Assembly (NCBI GenBank): GCA_024500155.1
Contig: CM044860.1
Location: 8,418,501 to 8,482,500 of the forward strand
Direction of reading: 5' to 3'
Length of the DNA stretch: 64,000 bases
Origin: Chenopodium formosanum
Taxonomy: Eukaryota > Streptophyta > Magnoliopsida > Caryophyllales > Amaranthaceae
Below are positions 1 through 12,033 of this stretch, piece after piece; within the stretch, counting starts at the first letter, position 1; every line of letters begins with the position of its first letter. The notes under the pieces were generated by a model, which was not told the DNA's origin, ran no database searches, and was given only the letters and a program-made list of their open reading frames with translations. Position numbers and translations under genes: made by a program.

Positions 1-48
1 TTTAGAGAGCCACAAGGGCGGGTGATGAGAATCGATCCCACGATCTAA
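1..48 (-). mobile_element. 3' remnant of a tRNA-derived SINE
   Basis: The reverse complement reads through a B-box-like GGGATCGATTCTCATC and a CCCGCCCTTGTGGCTCTCTAAA-type tail. This tail is shared with the SINEs at 23958-24070 and 35022-35140. Only the distal part is visible: the left end is off the window, and the promoter-proximal part is lost just before the MULE at 67. Confidence 0.5.
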
Positions 49-66
49 CTGGACAATGTAAACGTA

Positions 67-1052
67 GGAAAATTTGCCAATTACTACCGCGTATTAATGT
101 CATTTTGAAAATTACTGCCGCGAATTAAAAAACTTGTGAATTACTACCGTAAAAATTTTAAAAAATTTGATTTTACTACCAGACTTGCCTTTAGGCCGTT
201 GTCACATTTCCCCTTAAACCATGTTTAACCATTAATTAAGCATTTAAGCAACAAAAAATAAATAAAAAATAAATTCCCTTAACCAATGGTTACCCCATCT
301 AAACTAAAACCCATTTCCTTTATTTCTCTCTCACAATTTCACTTTAACCCATTAACTTTCAACCTTCATTATTGAAGAACACTATAAATTGGCCTCACAA
401 ATTTTCTAATCTGCAATGAATCCTTACTTCGCAAAATTGTCAAGAAATGCGAGCAATGAAGGAAAAGGGAGGGATCATAGAAGGAGGAGGAACGAAAAGA
501 AACAATTTACAATTCCACGCTATAATTCGTTGATATATACATTAATTCAAAGAAAAATCACATATTATGCATAATTGATAGCTTAATTCAAAGAAAAATA
601 CAAAAGCCCTATGTTAATCAACCAAAATCATAGACCATTAAACCAAAAATTCGAAAACCCTAAAATTGGAAAACCCTAGAATTCGAAAACCATAAAGAAG
701 AATTTATTAGAGGTGAATCACATGTTCTCTTGGAGAAATTGTAGGATAAATGGGAAGAATTAGTGTGAATTTGGAGCAAGAAGCTTGGAGGGTGTTTAGA
801 AATGGTGAAGGAGGAAGATTAATTAGGTAGAGTAACCATGGTTTAGGGGGATTTTATTTATTTATTTATTTTTTTAATCAAAGATTAAACGTGGTTTAAG
901 AGGTAATGTAACGTCATAGATGGTTTTAAATTGAGTCTGGTAGTAAAATCAATTTTTTCAAAATTTTTACGGTAGTAATTTACAAGTTTTTTAATTCGCG
1001 GTAGTAATTCTCAAAATGACATTAATACGCGGTAGTAATTGGCAAATTTTAC
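67..1052. mobile_element. Non-autonomous Mutator-like element (MULE-MITE), 986 bp
   Basis: Long terminal inverted repeats of roughly 125 bp face each other at about 67-195 and 920-1052. The left end starts GGAAAATTTGCCAATTACTA and the right end is its near-perfect reverse complement. The flanks are a 9-bp target duplication with one mismatch: GTAAACGTA at 58-66 and GTAAATGTA at 1053-1061. A 9-bp duplication with long inverted repeats is the Mutator signature. The interior has no credible coding sequence. It lies just downstream of the broken P450 unit A. Confidence 0.8.
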
Positions 1053-1639
1053 GTAAATGTAATTGTACAAGTAAATTACCAGTATGGTAGGATGTGTATA
1101 TGGCCAATATGGTATTACCATATAGTAATTGGCCTAGTTTTAAGATTTCACTAGGCCCAAGTGGAGAGCCCATTATTATTTCACCCTACTTCCAAAGGTT
1201 AAGTACGTGCTAAGACGGATTAAATTCAACTATGACGTACTATATGAGAGGTGTCAAAATAATACTTATTTTTACTAAGCTCTGCTATATTATTTTCGCT
1301 AAATTCAACTTAATTGTGTTTATTTTTACTGAAACTTTTTAAAATATTTGACTAGAACTAAGCTTAGTCAAACCATATCGCCTATATCTCCTTCGTTCTT
1401 CAAATACTTGTTGCAATTTAAATTCAAAAGTCGCAATACACAAATTTCCAATTTAATTTATTTAATGGTCTCTAACCTCTATCATCTTCAAGGCATCTTT
1501 TTGTTTATTTTTTTTTTTTTAAAAAAAAAATCTCTTGTGGTTATATATAGGCTTTTTAAAACTTGTGAAATTTGTAAAGTTTTAATATACCTTCATACAA
1601 AAAAAAAAAAAATGTTTTTTCATTTTTAATAAATGCGTA

Positions 1640-1752
1640 CTCCTTCCGTCCCATAATACTTGAGATGTTGGAGTGGAGTATTTAGTAACGTGTCAAGTAT
1701 TATGGAACAGACGAAAATGAGAATTGTGTCAAGTATTATGGGACGAAGGAAG
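1640..1752. mobile_element. Short Stowaway-like MITE
   Basis: The left end is CTCCTTCCGTCCCATAATAC, preceded by TA. The right end, GTATTATGGGACGAAGGAAG in essence, is its inverse. The element is 113 bp and hairpin-like, with a further internal copy of the CAAGTATTATGG motif. It lies 35 bp past the exon 2 donor of P450 unit A. Confidence 0.65.
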
Positions 1753-1786
1753 CATTATATAAATGAGCAAAAGTAAGAATATTTAC

Positions 1787-2815
1787 CATTAACGTTGCCT
1801 TAATGTGATCCATAGTGAGGTCAAATGAAAATAAACGCTCTTTCTTGAGATGGAGTAGAATGTCAACCATGTCTTCTCTATCAGATTTAGGCCTCCTTAC
1901 GTCAAGATGTTCATCAATGACTTCTTCATAAAACTCTTCGAATTTCTTGAATGTTTTCTCAAGTTTCGAATATTTTCCAGCTAGCTTATCAAGCCAGCCG
2001 GTGTAAGGGAAGTAATCTGCGAAGAAGAAGCCGGCAATCAAGGTTTGAGCTTCATTCAAAAGGTCATGGAATCTACTCCTTGTCTCTTCATCATCTTCAC
2101 AACTGTTTATGGAGCGAGGCATAAGAATTTCTTCGTAAGAAAATAGTCACATTTATATATGATAGACAATTTAACATCATGCATTCATGCTCTTTCGTTC
2201 ACCTCCTAATGAATAAAATTTGTTAGCGAGTTTGGGCAAGAGTAATACGTACCGTTTTCCAAAAGCAATCCTGCATATGGTAGAACATGCACAATTAAAC
2301 AACAATTCACTCAAATTGACAACTTTATTTTCAGATGAAAGAGATGAGATCTTTTGAATGGTCCTTGAGACTTCTTCGTGTCGAATTGGAGCAAAAGACT
2401 TCACTCTCTAGGAACTTAGTAGATGAACCACAAAAATCTTCTTAATTTCTCTATAATACTCACCATATGGAGCAAAAACAACGTCTAAACCATTGTAAGT
2501 TAGCCTTTTTCCACCAACCAACACTTTTCTGTTACAAAAGTTTTTATCTTGTATTTGTAACACCTCTTTGGCCATCTTAGCTGATTGTATCACAACCATC
2601 GATCGATTTCCAATTCGAAAACTAAAGATAGGGCCATACATTTTTGCTAGCTTGGTAAAGTAGAGATGAGGGTTTATGGGGTCAAATTGGTGAAGATTTC
2701 CAATAATAGGAAGGCCTTTAGGTCCGGGTGGTAGATTTAATTGTTCATTTTTTCTGTGTTTTAGATGAAGATAAATGAGAGAAATTGATGCAAGGAATAA
2801 GAGGAAGAGTAACAT
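1787..2815 (-). pseudogene. P450 unit A: broken CYP71-clan (CYP83-like) gene
   Basis: Exon 1 is 2815-2253 and encodes the N-terminal anchor, the PPGPKGLPIIGNLHQFDP hinge and the C-helix region. Its donor follows GGAAAACG. Exon 2 is 2102-1787, ending ATG before GTAAAT exactly as in the intact copies. Exon 1 carries an in-frame TAG at 2410-2408, where intact paralogues have a lysine codon in the SSKRVESF stretch. Coding frame and splice sites are otherwise kept, so decay looks recent. Exon 3 (I-helix to heme cysteine) is absent from the remaining 1.8 kb, which is occupied by a MITE and a MULE. It could lie beyond the window edge. A TATA-like ATATATATAG sits at 2899-2908. The stop alone would truncate the product at about 135 aa, removing all catalytic motifs. 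Confidence 0.85.
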
Positions 2816-3924
2816 ATTTTCTTTTTCTTGCTATTATTCAACTATATATTCATGAAAGTGCTTTATGTGTAGTTAGTTAGAATTTTGCAACTAGGGAGAT
2901 ATATATAGTTAGTAATGTAGTCGGTGAAGTCTAAAGAGTGATGGTATCTTATCATCGAATTTATCACATGCGCTTATTAGGCAGCGTATGGCTCCCCACA
3001 AATACTTGGTATTTGGATCACATATTTATATTGTTAATTAATTTTGAATTTTATTTTTATTTTTTTAATACATATTTTACTAAAGGAATTTATTGTTTTA
3101 TGGCACATTACCAAGTTGAGTAACCGCGTAGCTATAGTACAACCACAACAATTCAGCACATTGCAAATACGAGTAGCATTAACAATGGTTTGTACAAACA
3201 ATAATAAGTACGAGTAATTGTTTTGTTTTCTTATGGTGTAACCGCATAGCTAGTGGAGCTTGTCTTATTCCAAAATTTGTCTCAAATTGTGTTATCTTAA
3301 TGTGTATCACTGACTCACTGTGTGTCCAACCAAAAATTGCAATTTTGCCATATTGAAATACCGAAATAGACTTCTTCTTATCCTTATAGTACCTGTATAA
3401 TCTATAAGACACAATCCTTTTTTGGCATGTTTTTGTTAAAGTTGATTAGAGTAGGTAAATGAGTGACTTTATTACAATAAAATAATTTTGAATATTAAAA
3501 TTAGAGAAAGGTTAGATACTACATGCATATATATATGATTTTGATTAATTTGTCGGTTTACATTGCTTAATCTCTTAAAATGCATGTCAAGAAAGTGTGT
3601 TGCATTTAAAAATGAAAGAAATTAGATATAATTCTTGTTATAGATGCACACGATGCATGCGTAAATATATATACCAGAAAACAAAATTAAATTAAAAAGA
3701 TTTTGTTTGGCATCGTTTTTTGTTTTCAGTTTTCAGTTTTTTTGAAAACTAAAAACCAAAAACATGAAACCAGAAAAAAGTGTTTTCAATTTTTTGTTGT
3801 AATTTTTCAAAATTACCATAATTTTAATAAGTTTAACTAATTTTTGATCATTATATGACTTATATCTTATGGTTTTGAAAAACAAAAACCAAAAACTGAA
3901 AAAACACAACAATGCCAAACAATT

Positions 3925-3969
<45 letters not shown>

Positions 3970-4759
3970 GACAGTTTTATTGTATTAGATCAAATCAGAT
4001 CCATTTATTTCTTTTGACTAATGTGAACCTTTGATAAATTGACTTCTGCTTTCTCCCATGTTCTATCCCACTAGCATTCGATTTTCATTTTATTTTTTAT
4101 TTTTTAGAGATTCTTTTTTCTTTCCTTGCTCAATGTCGTTTGCTTTCATTCTTCTTAATTGTGTTGCTTCAATTCAATCCAATCCTCATCCCCATTAATT
4201 AAATTATATAAGCATAGATTTTTCAAAAAGTGAAAGGACAACAATATTCTATTTTGATGGAAAAAGTAACAGATGAGGAGCATGCGGAAGGCAAAGCAGA
4301 TTAATGTCCGACAATCAAAACCTCAAAGCTCATGTTACAGAGTTTTTACACTAATTTAAACATTGCATCAAACATACATATTTATGAATTAGGAAAAAAA
4401 AAACCCGAAAACAGTTTTACAAAAACAATTTTACTGCACAAAAGCTTAACAAAAAGAGAGAATTAACACTAGTTGAACAAGAAGATGACATATACTTCTG
4501 CCAAAATGGCAAGATAATTAGTTTATTTTTAAAACTAATCTGTGAAAAATTGAAAACCGAATGTCGTGAATGACATTGAATTTTTTTTTTCAATGATTTT
4601 CAAAAATAAAATCAAATTAAAAGTCAATTTCATCAACGGTTTACATTAATCTAAAGAAATAAATAATTGTGATTTGATATAATACAAAGGCCACAATTTT
4701 ATTATGGACACTCAAAAGTCATCCTACAATAATACTCCATGCATACTAATAAATTAGTT
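2816..4759. other. Spacer between P450 units A and B
   Basis: No gene is supported here. The stretch holds the 5' flank of unit A, one inverted-repeat MITE (3705-3920), a 39-nt poly-T run (3928-3966) and otherwise AT-rich unique sequence. Small open frames have no recognisable content. Confidence 0.6.
3705..3920. mobile_element. Inverted-repeat MITE, 216 bp
   Basis: The left end GTTTGGCATCGTTTTTTG and the right end CAACAATGCCAAAC are inverted repeats, continuing into mirrored runs of the TTTTCAGTTTT/AAAACTGAAAA type. AGATTTT occurs on both sides and may be the target duplication, slightly offset on the right. The superfamily is uncertain (hAT or Mutator). Confidence 0.55.
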
Positions 4760-7700
4760 TTAAATTTTATTAATTTTTTTCGCCAAAAGGCATAATGGAT
4801 TTTTCTTATGCATGGTAATGCCTGGGAACGTATCATTGTCGATGTCTTCCTTCTTAACACCACTAGGCAATTCCCAATCAAAATAGTACAACAAATTTGC
4901 AAGTGCTAATTCCATGTTAGCTACACCAAGATGAATTCCGGGGCATATCCTTCTTCCCGCACCAAATGGGATTAGTTCAAAGTCATATCCTTTGAAATCA
5001 ATTGAACTTCCCAAAAACCTTTCTGGCATGAATTTTTCCGGGTCTGACCAAATTTCGGGATCTCTTCCAATAGCCCATGCATTCACATACACCAAAGTTT
5101 TAGGTAATATATCATATCCTTCAATTGTGCTTTTTCGAATTGTTTCATGCACAACTAGCAATGGTGTTGCTGGTTGTAGTCTAAATGTTTCTTTCATTAC
5201 TGCCTTGAAGTATTCAAGTCCTACGAGGTCACTATTATTGATGCATCCCTTGTGTTGCATGACATTATGAAGCTCTTCTTGTACCTTTTTCATTGAAATA
5301 GGATTCTTCATTAGCTCTGCCATTGCCCAAATTACCATGGCTGCACTTGTATCCGTTCCTGCTATTAATATGACCTGCAAAAAGGTTTAATTTAGCAAGT
5401 TGCCACCATTAGAGTGATTTCATAAGAATGCATGTAACCAAAAAAAAAAAAAAAAAAAAAACATAGTGTTTTTTAGAAGATGTAAACTAACAACATTAAT
5501 GTTTTTTGACAAGACAAGAACATTAATGTTAGAATAATAAGTAATTTTATTATGAGAGTCTCATACTAGAAACTATAGTTATGGATCTCCATTGTCTATT
5601 ATGTGTTTTATCACTAACTTTAAAGCCGTAAATGTCAATGAAATTTATAAAGACAAAAGAAAAATACGTTTGAGGGTGTATTCATGCCAAAGACGACTAG
5701 AATATGAAGTACAATCAAGATGAAATAATTACCATTAAAACTGCTTTGATGTGGTCTAATGTGAGCTCGAATGAGCGTTCATTCATGAGTTGGAGTAGAA
5801 CATCAACGATATCTTCTCCCTCGGATTTAGTCTTGTTTGGGTCAAGATGATCATTAATGATTTCTTCAAAGAATGCATCTAAATCCTTAAATGTCTTCTC
5901 AAGTCTAGAGAACTTTCCCGTTAGCTTATCTAGCCACCCTATAATAGAAGGAAAATAATCACTAAAGAAGAAGCTTGTAAACATGGCTTCTGCTTCTCTT
6001 ATTAGCTTGTGAAATCTGCTACTTGACCTTTCATCATCCTCGTACCTGAATTGAAAGATACAAATTTGAACTAAATCTATGTTTACTCTAGTACAATTTT
6101 AATTTTACTAGTAGACCAACTACTACTTGGTTTTGATACAAAGTTCCTAGACAAGTTTATGAGTTGACATTCTCGGATTCTCCTTGTATCGAGTCTCAAT
6201 CCATATCATGTCATCCATATGCATTTAGAATTTATGCTACAGACTTTGTCAATTTCTAACTCAACCTGAATCCAAAACTAAAGTATTGAGAGAAAACTAA
6301 ACCAGATTCAAATCGAAGTCAATTGACCCGATTTGACCCAATTATCACATGTCATTGTAATGACATTATGTTTATATATAATCTGAATTGAACCGACCCG
6401 TTAATCTACTAGAGATGTAACTATATTGATTCATGTCAAATTATATGTTGTAAAAAAAAAAAAAAGTGTATAATGATAAAGGAATATATGGATTTTATAT
6501 TTGGTTTTACTCGGAATGTTGCCCAAGCCCATTAATATAGTTAAATTGTACGCAGATAATTAAAGTGTATAATGATAAAAAATAATTCAGTGAGTACTTT
6601 TTTTCGATAAGGAGAAAAACCCTGACAAGACTTTAATTCTCACGGTTTTTTTCATTTGATATTCATGAATTAAACACTTTGACAGTGAGGGTGAAAGGGT
6701 AAGGGTTCCCCCTTCAAAATATCTCTAGTGAGAATTGAACCCCCTTACCTTGAAGTTGGAAGGTGTAATCTTTTCCACTTGACCAAACTTATCTTGGTTA
6801 TTTAGTGAGTTATAAAGGTGCATTTAAGGTCTTGTTTGGTTCGCCTTAATTTTTGCTTATTTGAACTTATCTGATCTGGTCTGGTCTGATCTGAATGTCA
6901 GATTTGACCAAACTTTGACCTTAAATATACGGTAATCTATGCGGAAAAAATATATCAAGTAGGGTCTTGTTAGTTTTGTAATAATGTGTATTTTATTAAT
7001 ATGTGATTTTCATAATTTTTTTATTACGAAATTAAAGATATTTAGTGATAAAAAACTGCACATAAAACGATGATCTGATCTAAACTTATTTTTTCTGATC
7101 TGATTTGATCTGAACTTATTTTTTCTGATCTGATCAGATCTAAACTTATTTTTTTTGAAATAAGTAAAAATAAGGTGAACTAAACAAGGTCTTAGTCCAA
7201 TTTGACTCCTTGAAAATAAATGGATACTTTTATTGTCAAGCCCAGCCTATAATCACGTCTTGAACAATGCCTAGACTCTGCCTTTTATTTTATTTATCGT
7301 CACCTTCTTGTACGGAGTACTATCTTTTGTGTGGATTACAATAGGATAAGCTTATCTCAAGTCCTCAATACATGTTCGATCCTACAGTTTTCTAATCTTA
7401 CACCTAACACGTTAGTTAGATAGTTTAGAAATCATACATAATCGATCTCAAGACTCCCACTGATATGAATTAATGGTACTCACATAGTACACAAAAAGTA
7501 GCATGTACTATATGATGAGTAATATGACTTCAAGTCGTTAGTTTTTAACATAAAGTGTTACAGTATAAATTATGTACACAAATATTTCAAAGCTATGATT
7601 ATAAAAACCCGAATAATTATTAGAGTTTAATGTAATACCTCTTGCCAAATGCAGTCCTGCATACATTTAATCTTGCAAAGTTCGCTAGGAACTCAGTCAA

Positions 7701-8207
7701 ATTTACGATTTCTGAAGCTTCGGAGAGGGATGAAATTTTTTCGATCATCCTCGATACTTCTTCTTGGCGAATTGGAGCAAAAGATTGAACTCTTTTAGAG
7801 CTAAGAAGATGAACAATACTAATCTTTTTAATTTTTATTTGATACTCATTATAAGGGGCAAAAGCTATGTCTAATCCATTATAACTTAACCTTTGAATTC
7901 CAACCATAGACGGTCTACTACAAAAGTTAAGGTCTTGTGTGTGTAAGACCTCCCTTGCTAACTTGGCTGATTGCACCACAATGACGGGTACACGTCCAAA
8001 TCGTAAGCTCAAGATCGGGCCGTAGGTCTTGGCTAGCTCGGCAAAGTAGACATGTGGTTTTGAGGTGTCGAATTGGTGTAGGTTTCCAATGAAGGGGATC
8101 CCTTTAGGCCCCGGAGGTGGATGAAATGACTCATTTTTTCTGCGGTTTGGAAGAAGGAAAAGTACTACTAGGGATAAAATTGCCAGAAAAGATATTATTA
8201 TCAACAT
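4760..8207 (-). CDS. P450 unit B: CYP71-clan (CYP83-like) monooxygenase
   Basis: Three exons, 8207-7639, 6045-5733 and 5374-4760, join in frame to 498 aa. The N-terminus is a hydrophobic anchor (about residues 1-20), then a basic NRRKNE linker and proline hinge, so the protein should sit on the ER membrane facing the cytosol. Visible motifs are AGTDTS in the I-helix, KETFR (ExxR), PERF, and the heme loop PFGAGRRICPG with the ligand cysteine near residue 438. The family uses O2 and a P450 reductase to oxidise small lipophilic molecules; CYP83 members act on aldoximes in Arabidopsis, but the substrate here cannot be told. The C-helix reads EYQIKIKKI where sister copies have YFREIKKI, so the usual tryptophan position is glutamine. 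Intron 1 (1593 bp) contains a SINE and a Harbinger-like MITE; intron 2 is 358 bp. A TATA-like TATATATA lies at 8284-8291. Confidence 0.85.
6596..6800 (-). mobile_element. tRNA-derived SINE in intron 1 of P450 unit B
   Basis: On the minus strand an A-box-like TTTGGTCAAGTGGAAAAG is followed about 45 bases later by a B-box-like GGGGTTCAATTCTCACT, the spacing expected for a tRNA-derived Pol III promoter. The flanks show a 10-bp near duplication, TTCAGTGAGT (6586-6595) and TTTAGTGAGT (6801-6810). It lies in the same orientation as its host gene. Confidence 0.65.
6827..7191. mobile_element. Tourist/Harbinger-like MITE
   Basis: The terminal inverted repeats are about 35 bp: the left end AGGTCTTGTTTGGTTCGCCT mirrors AGGTGAACTAAACAAGGTC on the right. 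TTA flanks both sides (6824-6826, 7192-7194), the usual target duplication of PIF/Harbinger elements. The interior is built from degenerate TCTGATCTGATCTGAACTTA-type repeats. It lies in intron 1 of P450 unit B. Confidence 0.65.
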
Positions 8208-9741
8208 GATTTTGTTGTAAAACTTAGGGTTAATTGATTTGATATGCGTATATTTTTGTTAGTTGTTGTAACACCATACTAATTATATATAGACAATAGA
8301 CTAAAGTTTATGATCAATATTGAGAACAAAATTTTCCCTTCTGCAATCTCCATATCACAATATATTACAAGTTGCGTTACATGAAAAGTGACTGGCCATC
8401 TTTTATCCACGTGATACCTTGATGTTGTACGACATTATCAAAACTAATCTAGTATAGGTATGATCGTGAAAGTCTGAAAGAACGAAAACACATAGTATTA
8501 TTTTAGCTTTAAAAAAAATATATTTAATAAATATAAGTTTAGTTCAGTAAAATCAATTTCAATTCAGTAAAAATTACGAATTAGTAACTTAAAGATGAAA
8601 TATAATAGAGAATCTGTGTTTTTAAAAAAAAAAGAATAGAGAATATGTAAAAATAATTTTAATTCAATGAAATTAATTTTAGTTTAGTAAAATTAATCTT
8701 AGTTTAGAAAAAATAATTTAAATTCAACAAAAACTATTTTAGCTCAGTAAAAATAATTCCAATTAAGCTAATATAAGGTGAAGTGAACAAAGTCTTACCT
8801 ATCTAATGCTAAAACTTATGAAGTTGTCAATCAAAATATTGCTAATTAGTTTTATTATATAACGATTTTGTAATCTTTTTAAATAGAGAGGTAAAAAAAG
8901 TAATAATGCGCGTACACGCAATTCAACTTCAGATTTCTTTTATTAGCGAGTAAAGCTATTCAAATCTTTAATAATTAAAAGGGTATCGTTATAAGTAGCC
9001 TATATATAAGCATCATATACATTTTTTATATTAAAGTGGTACTCCATTAATTTAAGTTTTTTTTTTCACCAAAAAAAGTCACGTGCAGATCTGTGTAATT
9101 AATTGTCAAATTATTCCTATTTCTCGTATTTTTTTGGTATCTTATGTGTATCCCTTACTCCCTTAGGGTTGTATGTTTATCATTTTCCTAACTAAAATAG
9201 CTAACATTCACATGATTCCATAATATTGTCACTCGGAATACTCTCTAACCAAATGTGGGACAGAGCATTTGTCTAAATCTAAAGAGTATTAACTCACAAA
9301 GTAAATTGTGTTGAGCTAAAAAATAGGAGTATAAAGGAGAAAAGAGGAAGAGAATAAAAATCATTAAACATTGATCAGGGATGATTTTGAACATATGTAG
9401 GATGGTCGATCGCACAAGGTCATTCAGTGTTAGTATTAATAGCCCCACCTCTGACATTGATTCATTCGGTCCATGTTACAACGCAGAGATAGCTCATTAA
9501 GCTCAAAATAGGATAGACATTATCTCATGATCAACAAGTCATGCATAACTCACTACCAATCTAAGACTCCACTAACCCAAACTAATCAGACATCAAACTC
9601 GAACTATCATTAATAATTTACGTGACACACATACATACGTATGTATAAATGAAATTATTGATAAGGGACATTTAACACACATTCTCATTCATTCTCTAAA
9701 TCTCAAAAGACAAATGTAAAATCATTAAGATAGAAAAATTA
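8208..9741. other. Spacer between P450 units B and C
   Basis: No gene is visible. From about 8490 to 8796 there is a degenerate direct-repeat tract built on an AATTCAGTAAAAATAATTT-type motif. It ends in AAGGTGAAGTGAACAAAGTC followed by TTA, which resembles the right end of a Harbinger-type MITE with no clear left end. The rest is the AT-rich 3' flank of unit C. Confidence 0.45.
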
Positions 9742-11514
9742 TTAGTTACTAGTATATTTCCTTGCCACAAGGCAAAGTGGATTTTTCTTATTCATAGTCA
9801 AACCAGGAAGTGTATCAGTGTCAATATCTTCAATTTCCATACCCGCAGGCAATTCCCAGTCAAAAGAGAACAATAAGTTGGCTAGTGCTAGCTCAAAGTT
9901 TGCAACAGCAAGAAAAATTCCGGGGCACATTCTTCTCCCAGCACTAAAAGGAATAAACTCGAAATTCTGTCCTTTATAATCAGTTAAACTTCCCATAAAC
10001 CTCTCCGGCATAAATTTCTCTGGGTTCTTCCAATATTCAGGATCTCTTCCAATAGTCCATACATTAACAAACACGAGGGTTTTTGGTAGTATGTCGTACC
10101 CTTCTATAGTGCATTTTTCGAGTGTTTCCCTGACTATTAGCATTGGAACTGGAGGACGAAGCCTTAATGTTTCTTTCACCACAGCTTTAAAATACTCGAG
10201 CTTTGGCAGATCATCTGTTGATATATAATCCTTGTTTCTTGCTGAATCCCGAATTTCTTTTTGTACTTTCTTCATCGCGGTTGGGCTCTTAATTAGTTCT
10301 GTCATCGCCCAAACTACCATTGCTGAGTTTGTATCTGACCCTCCTACGAACATATTCTGTGTAACACATTTTCTGAACCAGTCAGTTTACAAATTGTACA
10401 ACAACAACAACAAAGCCTTAAGTCTCAAATTAATTTGGGATCTGCTAACATAAATCGTCATTAGACTCTGTCATTTAACAAAAAAATATTGTAAGACAAG
10501 AACTTAATTACCATAAGAACTCCTTTGATGTGGTCTAAAGTCAGATCAAAGGTAAAAGCACGCTCTTTTCTAAGGTGTAATAAAACATCAATCAAGTCCT
10601 CTGCCTCAGATTTAGGTCGATTCGGGTCAAGATGGTCGCTAATGATTTCATCATAAAACACATCCAAATCTTTGAACGTCTTCTCAAGCCTCGATGATTC
10701 ACCGGTTAGCTTATCAAGCCAGCCGATGAAAGGAAAATAATCTTTAAAGAAGAAGGCCGCGAACATGGCCTGAACATCCTTTAGAAGGTCTTGAAATCTG
10801 CTCCTGTTGGACCCTTCATTTTCATCATATCTGTGATAAACTTGATATAGTTATATGACACAATGAAGCAAGCAGAGGGGCTACTTAATTAGATATGATT
10901 TTAATTCTAAAACATTTTGACAAATTCAAATGTACCTCTAAAACGTACCTCTTGCCAAAAGCAATTCTGCAAATATTGGAGCATGCAAAACTCATTAGCA
11001 ACTCACTCAAGTTTACAGTTTCTAAACCTGAAGAAATTTGAGTAGAAATCTTGTTTACCATCCTCAAGACTTCCTCTTGTCGAATCGGAGTAAAAGACTC
11101 CACTCTTTTAGAACTAAGAAGATGTACAACACATATTTTCTTTATTTCTCTGAAGTATGCATAACTATGGGCAAAAGCTAAGTCTAACCCTTTATAACTT
11201 AGTCTTTGTGTTGCAATCATTGATGGGCGGTAACAAAAGTTAAGATCCTGTGTATGAAGGACCTCTTTCGCTGTCTTGGCTGATTGAACCACCACAGCCG
11301 GTGCACTTCCGAATCGTGTAGACAAGATTGGACCGTAAATCTTTGCTAGCTTAGCAAAGTAGATGTGAGGTTTTGAAGGGTCGAATTGGTGTAAGTTTCC
11401 GATAATCGGAAGCCCTTTAGGTCCAGGAGGAGGATTAAATGGTTCATTATTCCTTCGTTTTCGAATAAGAAAGATAAGAGAGATTGTTGCTAGGAAGATG
11501 AGTGGTAGTATCAT
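9742..11514 (-). CDS. P450 unit C: CYP71-clan (CYP83-like) monooxygenase
   Basis: Exons 11514-10949, 10830-10512 and 10356-9742 give 499 aa with very short introns (118 and 155 bp). I start at the ATG at 11514 because it aligns with all sister copies; an upstream in-frame ATG at 11565 would only add 17 residues. The TATA-like element is just above it. Motifs: N-anchor 1-17, RKRRNNEPF basic linker, PPPGPKG hinge at about 28-34, C-helix YFREIKKIC with F121 and K125 at the classical W and R positions, GGSDTN in the I-helix (300-305), ETLR (357-360), PERF, and heme loop PFSAGRRMCPG with Cys439. The I-helix differs from the AGTDTS of sisters but keeps the conserved acid and threonine. Intron 2 carries a LINE tail fragment. 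An ER monooxygenase is expected; the substrate is unknown. Confidence 0.88.
10397..10455 (-). mobile_element. 5'-truncated RTE-type LINE tail in intron 2 of unit C
   Basis: The reverse complement reads TTATGTTAGCAGATCCC, then TTAAGGCTTTG followed by (TTG)n. This matches the 3' end of the RTE LINE at 41551-42316 (ATGTTAGCCGACCCC ... GGGATTAAGGCTTTGATTG). Only about 60 bases remain and they occupy a third of a 155-bp intron. Confidence 0.6.
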
Positions 11515-11567
11515 GATAAATGATCTCCTTAGTTTTGGCTTATGGTGTACTTTGTATTTGCACACTC

Positions 11568-11577
11568 TATATATAAT
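11568..11577 (-). promoter_or_regulatory. TATA box of P450 unit C
   Basis: The minus strand reads ATTATATATA about 55-63 bases upstream of the unit C start codon. A similarly placed element precedes units A, B and F, which supports a shared core promoter inherited by duplication. Confidence 0.45.
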
Positions 11578-12033
11578 ACTTTTTCGTTTCTATTTAGTTG
11601 ACCATTTAATTTAGACACATATATTAAGAGGATGAGAGAGAATATTTAAAACAAGTGGATCGGATATACTAGTAAAAGTAAGGTATAAACTTATCCAAAA
11701 AGAAAACTTGTCAATTAAAACCAAATTTTCTTAAAGGAATATGTGTCAACCAAATAAATAGAGGTAAATAGTAGATAAGCACTAAGATTATATTGGATGT
11801 ACATCATAGTTAATTGTTTTTATCTTTGTTTTCTTGAAAAGTAAAGGTGCACAAATTTTAGAATAGTCTTCTTCTAATTTTGTATTTTAACTTATTTAAG
11901 TAATCAAAATAAGAAACGTAATCATATTGATTAGAAAGAAGACAAGAAGTATATAAGCATATTGGAGAGTTGATGATTAACAAGCATAGTCATGGCAGCG
12001 CCGCCATGTAGTCTATAAAAACTTTTAATAATA

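Noticed and set aside
11565..11565. Upstream in-frame ATG as the start of P450 unit C
   Set aside because: It adds 17 residues absent from all paralogues, and the TATA-like box is immediately upstream of it, so 11514 is preferred.
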